Origin: Hymenopellis radicata
Taxonomy: Eukaryota > Basidiomycota > Agaricomycetes > Agaricales > Physalacriaceae
DNA length: 11,655 nt
Direction: 5' to 3'
NCBI GenBank assembly: GCA_015501595.1
Contig: JADNRX010001284.1
Location: forward strand, 1 to 11,655
Positions 7,806 to 11,655 of the stretch are shown piece after piece. Numbering within the stretch: position 1 is the first letter of the stretch; each line of letters starts with the position of its first letter. The notes under the pieces were generated by a model. The model searched no databases and was not told where the DNA came from. It saw only the letters and a list, made by a program, of their open reading frames with translations. A program made the position numbers and the translations under genes.

Positions 7806-8387
7806 GACGATGGAGTGCAGAGCCAAAAGAGGAAACCGTGAGAATCGATTGCGTGTTCAATCAGTACCCCGCCGAATCAGCTCGTCCGAGCCGCTCGGAC
7901 GACCTATTTCGGGCCACTGTATGACGGGCAAGGAAATACTTTCTCACGCCTTTCGCCCTTGCTTCCGACCTCATGCATCATGCAGTACGGCATTTCCGAC
8001 CAGGCTTCTACCGTGAATGGCCGCCACTTCGCAGGAAACGACGGGCTTGGATTGAGTAGGCGCCGTTTTCGAGCTCCAACTCGGTCCTTATATGACCGAC
8101 CTCGAAGCGACGGCCTACGCGAGAAGGATTTCACAAACGGGCGAAAACAAACTGGGTGGCGACTGGGAGACGGAGACTCAAGGCTGACTGTCGTGAACGC
8201 GTCAAACAAAAGGGAACGACGCGTTCTTCACCGTTCCCGTATTCCCGCGTCGCTTGCGCGCTGATCCGAAGTAGCGGATAACGTTCGCAATACTTAGAGC
8301 ATGTTCAAGGGAGGTAATGAGGTGTTACAAATAAAAGACCGTCCTTTGAAGACCGCATGAGACTTACCCAGCAACAACGCCACCAAG
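7806..8387. promoter_or_regulatory. Upstream region of the RING-CH gene
   Basis: This stretch lies before the RING-CH start (minus strand). It holds a strong palindrome at 7882-7902, about 80 nt upstream of the ATG, and a CATATAAGG (minus) near 8085-8095. Overlapping open frames on both strands (7959-8264 plus, 7904-8209 minus) show no domain and mirror each other, so I do not call genes. Confidence 0.3.
7882..7902. repeat. Perfect palindrome, 9-bp arms, 3-nt centre
   Basis: TCGTCCGAG-CCG-CTCGGACGA. It contains CCG-N7-CGG, an inverted pair of triplets of the kind bound by fungal Zn2Cys6 regulators. The 7-bp core arms recur at 11491-11507 with a different centre (GAG). It could be an operator-like site, a hairpin, or part of a dispersed repeat. 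Confidence 0.75.
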
Positions 8388-8515
8388 GGAGGGTGCGAAA
8401 GAAAAAGTACAACGCACGTTTCTGGCTCATTCAACCTTCGACAATTCAGGCCCTCTAAGGCCCTCTCGACGTGGGCAAGACGAACCTCCTACCGCGACGA
8501 CATTCTGGAGACGAT
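8388..8515 (-). pseudogene. Decayed duplicate of the RING-HC exon
   Basis: The plus strand here (GGGAGGGTGCGAAAGAA..., then TACAACGCACGTTTCTGG) aligns with 5957-6090 over about 130 bases with many substitutions and small gaps. On the minus strand it reads ERALEGLNCRRLNEPET where the gene at 5683-6161 has EKALECPYCEDRLTGPET. The first zinc cysteine is changed (TGT to GGC), codon spacing has slipped, and an in-frame TAG lies upstream. The donor ACGTGCGTTGTA is kept, but the second RING half (C-G-H-x2-C-x2-C) is absent; only a short GGCGTTGT-like trace follows near 8365-8375. It is a non-functional partial gene copy. Confidence 0.7.
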
Positions 8516-8947
8516 TAACCGAGTCACAAGCTAAACATAGATGTAATGCCAGTTTGGCATAAGCATGCACTACTTATATTCACATTTTACGGGTTCTTTG
8601 TACGACATGGACTACGCAACTATGCATGGGCCATGGAATCCCAGCACCGTGAGAACATGGGGAGGTGGAGGATGGTTCTCAACATCCCTTGGTTAGGACG
8701 TGAGTTCGGGAGGATCGCATGTGGCCAACTGGCCTCTCAGGCAGGTCGTGATGGCGCTAGCCGACACCATATGGGGTATTGCACAAAGGCTCTTCTTGGT
8801 TAGGCGCTGTGGCCATCGCACGGGAAACTAATTTCAGCGAGTTCCAGCATCTATCTTTCATACCACTCAACGCGTCCTCGATAGTATGTCGCCACTTTAG
8901 TTGCTTTCTCCACGTCTCACTCGTGTCATAGCTTGCTTTCTCCAATA
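8516..8947. promoter_or_regulatory. Upstream region of the coiled-coil gene
   Basis: This contains the likely promoter and leader of the gene starting at 8948. A plus-strand open frame at 8546-8803 has no recognisable motif and I do not call it. The leader just before the ATG is pyrimidine-rich (CTTGCTTTCTCC), typical of fungal starts. Confidence 0.3.
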
Positions 8948-9868
8948 ATGAACGCCACTCCGACCGTTGGATATTCTTCCCATCATCCCGTTCCCACATT
9001 CCAGAGTCTCTACGACAGATTAACTCTCTCGCTCCAAGAGCTAGAAGCTATTGATCTCTCCCCTCATCCAGACGCGGTAATGCGCAACCAAATAGCGCAT
9101 TACAACGGCGAAGCGCTGCATCTATCTTTGATTGAGCAGATTCGCGTCCTCGAACGAAGACTCGAAACGGCATGTCTTCACCTGACGGCTGAACGAGACG
9201 CCCACCAAGAGACTAGAGACGCCCTGGCTGCCGCCACAGCCGCCAGTAGCGCTCAGTATGCTGAGGCCGTAGAGACTGTCAGAGTTATGCGAGCGAACTC
9301 GTCGGATCTAGAACGAGCGCTTGCTGATGCACGAGCCTACTCGTCGCAGTTAGAAGAGCGGCTCAAGAAGACGGCAGGAGCGGACGGGTCTTCAGTGGAT
9401 GAAACATATGCCTGGGAGAAGGCTATCGAACGAGAACGATCTCGTTGCGAGGACCGCGACGAACAGTTGTGGCACTGGCCTCCCTATGGGGGACACCGCG
9501 CCTCCGACGCGGATTGTTTGGACCGGTTCCAACAAGTAATGCTGGAGTTCTCCACTAGAGAATGCTCCAAAGTTCATCCTGTCACGGTCCTAAGCATTCC
9601 CTGGCCCGTCCTCTGCGCTGCTAGCTCGATCGGGGACGACACTATAAATGAGATCAACATTCACGCCTTCTTCACCTACGCTAAGAAAGTGTTGTCCAAG
9701 CAGGAATACAGAAAATGCCTCTCAACGACCCGCATCCAGTTTCATCCTGACAGGTGGCGCTCACGCGGCATACCGCAGACATTCATATTCGACCATCGAG
9801 AATTAATTCTTGGTCTTGTCACGAAAATTTCCCAAATTGTTAACGCACTGTTTGACGAGTTGCAGTAG
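8948..9868 (+). CDS. Coiled-coil protein with C-terminal HPD (J-like) domain
   Basis: A single uninterrupted exon encodes 306 aa, from ATG 8948 (A at -3) to TAG 9866-9868; the frame is also open a little upstream but has no earlier ATG. Residues 1-55 form a short leader with SLYDRLTLSLQELEAIDL. Residues 56-142 and about 155-172 are charged heptad-like helices (LIEQIRVLERRLETACLHL, LERALADARAYSSQLEERLK), predicted coiled coil. The C-terminal part (about 185-306) has IPWPVL at 217-222, an FFTYAKKVLS helix, FHPDRW at 265-270, and a final helix VTKISQIVNALFDELQ. I have seen this PWP...HPDRW...LN arrangement in many uncharacterised Agaricomycete proteins. HPD is the catalytic loop motif of DnaJ J-domains, which stimulate Hsp70, and HPD between two helices suggests a J-like fold. 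The N-terminal part would give dimerisation. No signal peptide or membrane segment is seen. Function is not known. Confidence 0.75.
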   Translation: MNATPTVGYSSHHPVPTFQSLYDRLTLSLQELEAIDLSPHPDAVMRNQIAHYNGEALHLSLIEQIRVLERRLETACLHLTAERDAHQETRDALAAATAASSAQYAEAVETVRVMRANSSDLERALADARAYSSQLEERLKKTAGADGSSVDETYAWEKAIERERSRCEDRDEQLWHWPPYGGHRASDADCLDRFQQVMLEFSTRECSKVHPVTVLSIPWPVLCAASSIGDDTINEINIHAFFTYAKKVLSKQEYRKCLSTTRIQFHPDRWRSRGIPQTFIFDHRELILGLVTKISQIVNALFDELQ

Positions 9869-10904
9869 TAGAAATGTAAAGTCAATGTCTGATAAGCACA
9901 CGAAAGGGTGAAAATGGAAGAGCGGCCACTTCAGAATCAGCCATTCCTGCGACGGCTGAGAGCTGATAAGAACTTGTGAGGCTTGTGGTACGGGAGTAAA
10001 ATGGGATGACAGACCGAGAGAAATCGCAAAGAGCTAGACTTTCGTGAGGAGCGTCGGCATGTTGGGCAGTGACAATCCAATGATAGACCGATGAAAGACA
10101 GTCATCTGCTCGTGACTGGCTTTTAAAGACATGAGGCGGGCGCGAGGTAGCTGTCAGTACCAGATCCTTCCAGTGCTACGAGTTGCTCGGACGAGTGGTC
10201 GCGCCGTCGGTCGCATTCCGCATGTCGGCGAGCAGAAACTCATCCGCCAGGCAAAAACCACAACTAACACCCATACCAGACCCATACCAAGCTGAAATAA
10301 CGCGCCAGCGAAGCTTTGCCCATGATCACCGGTCGATCATTCTTTAATCTATGAAAGGAAGAAGGGTCGCGATCGCGATCGTGCTGTTGTCGCGATCGTG
10401 CCAGTGCTGCGGCTTGCGGAGCTCTCAGCTTCCAAAAATTCATCGGAGACAGATGAGCTGCATAGCGCTCACAATGGCGGGGAATGTTGATACCATTTCC
10501 GGCTGTAACACAATGTAATGAGAAGTTACATATCCCGGATACATTAGTGCTGTAAGGACGTGGCGCCTCGTGTTCGTGAAGAACACCTAATGACGCGTGG
10601 TGGACAGCAATCAGCAGATTACTGCTTTGTTTTGATGAGATTGGAGAAGCACAAAGGTGGAACATCTTCGTCCTGTCGAGAGATGAAAGAGACAACGATC
10701 AAGAGCCCAAATAGTCTAGACCATGCCATCAGCCAAGTTTTGTCTTTCACCTACGCCACTCCCACATCTTTCTACATAGATTCTTGTTCTTCCACGAGGG
10801 ATGTACGCAGCCACGTTCGTCATCTGATTCCTACGTCTCCCAAGAGACTCTTGCCGTCCCAGCTTGATACTCCATCGTAATCGTATTTCTGACATTGGGT
10901 TTAG
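9869..10904. other. Long gene-poor stretch
   Basis: No supported gene is seen. The frames at 10264-10695 (minus) and 10560-10880 (plus) overlap and lack motifs. The segment holds short repeats: ACCCATACCA twice at about 10267-10290, and GCGATCG-rich sequence at 10366-10403. The part from about 10730 to 10870 is pyrimidine-rich and could be a promoter/leader for the weak candidate at 10905. Confidence 0.35.
10366..10403. repeat. GCGATCG-rich short repeat
   Basis: GTCGCGATCGCGATCGTGC (10366-10384) is followed after four bases by a second TCGCGATCGTGC, together giving three CGCGATCG-type overlapping palindromes. Each unit is self-complementary. No gene is associated. Confidence 0.6.
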
Positions 10905-11099
10905 ACCTCATTGCACAATGTCGTCATTCCGACAACCGCACTATCGCGGATCATCCTGGTAAGTGGACCTCACCTCCATGTTACCATTTAGCGCGCATTC
11001 TAGGTCGTTCGGCCGCCGCCACCGTTGACCGTCCTTTCCTTGGCTGCAAGGCAGTTCCAGACGGCGGTCCTTGTGTATCATTACGTCGGCGAGTCGTGA
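10905..11099 (+). CDS. Weak candidate: spliced C-terminal coding piece
   Basis: An acceptor (GGGTTTAG, ends 10904) is followed by a 54-nt open segment, a donor GTAAGT at 10959, an acceptor CATTCTAG ending 11003 (45-nt intron), and a 96-nt segment to TGA 11097-11099. In phase this reads TSLHNVVIPTTALSRIIL then VVRPPPPLTVLSLAARQFQ and AVLVYHYVGES. The splice signals are good and the frame is continuous, but I cannot connect a start codon or upstream exon with confidence, and I recognise no family. It may be a leader with a chance frame: an ATG at 10918 in another frame gives only a short product. Confidence 0.22.
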
Positions 11100-11490
11100 A
11101 CTTCTCTTCGCAATGGCGCAGTGTTCGGTCCGTGAACAGTGAGAAGTCGGGAGTGCTGCACAGTGCATTGTGCAAACTAATTTTAATTTTTAACTGAGTC
11201 TCGAGAAGGCTCAATCAACTTCAAAAACTTTAGCAGTGGAACAGACGCTAGGTTCGAACTGCCCGCTCGGCATTCATCATAGGATAGGGTCAGGGACAAT
11301 TGACCCACGCAGGCTTCTTTTACAATTATCCTGTAGCTTGTTCATCCGTTCCTCAGAGCCTCTACTAAACTAAATAAATCCAACGATAAACGCAAGACGA
11401 AGGCCAAGGACTCGAGGTATTTTCTAGACGGTTTGCAGAGATCCTGGCTTATCATAGTTCAATTGGTGTAACAATGGTCCAAGACTGTTG

Positions 11491-11507
11491 GTCCGAGGAG
11501 CTCGGAC
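11491..11507. repeat. Second copy of the GTCCGAG-N3-CTCGGAC palindrome
   Basis: GTCCGAG-GAG-CTCGGAC has the same 7-bp arms as the site at 7882-7902 and also shows CCG-N7-CGG. Surrounding sequence shares only loose similarity (pyrimidine-rich stretch about 60-80 nt downstream in both), so a common repeat family is possible but unproven. Confidence 0.65.
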
Positions 11508-11635
11508 AGCCCGATTCGGATAGGTACTAATTAGGAAGGCACTTGACTCCCACGGTTTTCCCTCTTGCCTTTCTGCTTCCAATAGGTTTGCTGGTCGGGC
11601 ATCGTAGGTGACAGAACACGTCGGCGATGGCGCGC

Positions 11636-11653
11636 TGTATATACGGCAAGTAC
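11636..11653 (-). repeat. Inverted copy of the 18-nt repeat at 6578-6595
   Basis: TGTATATACGGCAAGTAC is the exact reverse complement of the other copy. Because the window ends two bases later, the true length of the repeated unit on this side cannot be seen. Confidence 0.7.
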
Positions 11654-11655
11654 GA

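Larger units (their letters stand above)
11100..11655. other. Right-edge stretch without a supported gene
   Basis: I see no coding frame with motifs. The stretch contains the second palindrome (11491-11507), a TATATA box-like site near 11638-11643, and the inverted 18-nt repeat at the very edge. It may be the upstream region of a gene lying beyond the window. Confidence 0.3.

Noticed and set aside
7904..8264. Two overlapping open frames on opposite strands
   Set aside because: They mirror each other, are Arg/Ser-rich, have no domain, and show no splice or start evidence.
8546..8803. 85-residue plus-strand frame before the coiled-coil gene
   Set aside because: There are no motifs or homology that I can recognise, and it is short; more likely leader or promoter DNA.
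11245..11275. tRNA-like T-loop (GGTTCGAACTGC)
   Set aside because: The flanking bases do not form the T-arm stem on either strand, and no acceptor or anticodon arm is found.
1..11655. Transposase, reverse transcriptase, CRISPR or long terminal repeats
   Set aside because: No DDE, KDZ or RT motif and no regularly spaced repeat was seen; only short palindromes and an 18-mer pair.

Overview
The window looks like nuclear DNA of a basidiomycete fungus, most likely an Agaricomycete. The evidence is many very short spliceosomal introns (45-60 nt, GTRNGY-type donors, CTNAY-like branch points), compact gene spacing, and several protein types I associate with mushroom-forming fungi. There are no bacterial operon features, and I found no rRNA, tRNA or CRISPR array. 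All gene models below were spliced by eye from GT-AG signals and frame continuity.

Layout, left to right. 1-792 (+) is the 3' part of a gene for a TET/JBP-like 2-oxoglutarate/Fe(II) oxygenase-like protein with an HxD...H motif. Convergent to it, 857-1627 (-) holds an unrecognised protein gene that reads well but carries a one-base frameshift. 2114-4539 (+) is a nine-exon F-box gene (670 aa) with cysteine/histidine zinc modules, including a C-terminal C2H2 finger. 4950-5126 (-) is a short relic of a cytochrome P450 gene with an in-frame stop. 5683-6161 (-) is a small three-exon RING-HC gene whose seventh zinc ligand is arginine. 6781-7805 (-) is a five-exon gene for a RING-CH-type finger protein with a basic nuclear region, an AT-hook-like motif and two SUMO-interacting-motif-like segments. 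8388-8515 (-) is a decayed duplicate of the first RING-HC exons. 8948-9868 (+) is an intronless coiled-coil protein with a C-terminal HPD-containing domain. From 9869 to the right edge I see only a weak spliced coding candidate (10905-11099) and short repeats.

Functionally the window is rich in ubiquitin-type parts: an F-box substrate adaptor, a RING-HC gene, its dead copy, and a RING-CH protein whose architecture (RING, basic/AT-hook, SIM, SIM) resembles a SUMO-targeted ubiquitin ligase. With the TET/JBP-like gene, the broken P450, the frameshifted gene and the duplicated RING piece, this looks like a fast-evolving accessory region. The genes sit on both strands with their own promoters, so shared location is only a hint of shared function. 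The strongest candidate for something not well described is the RING-CH/SIM gene at 6781-7805.
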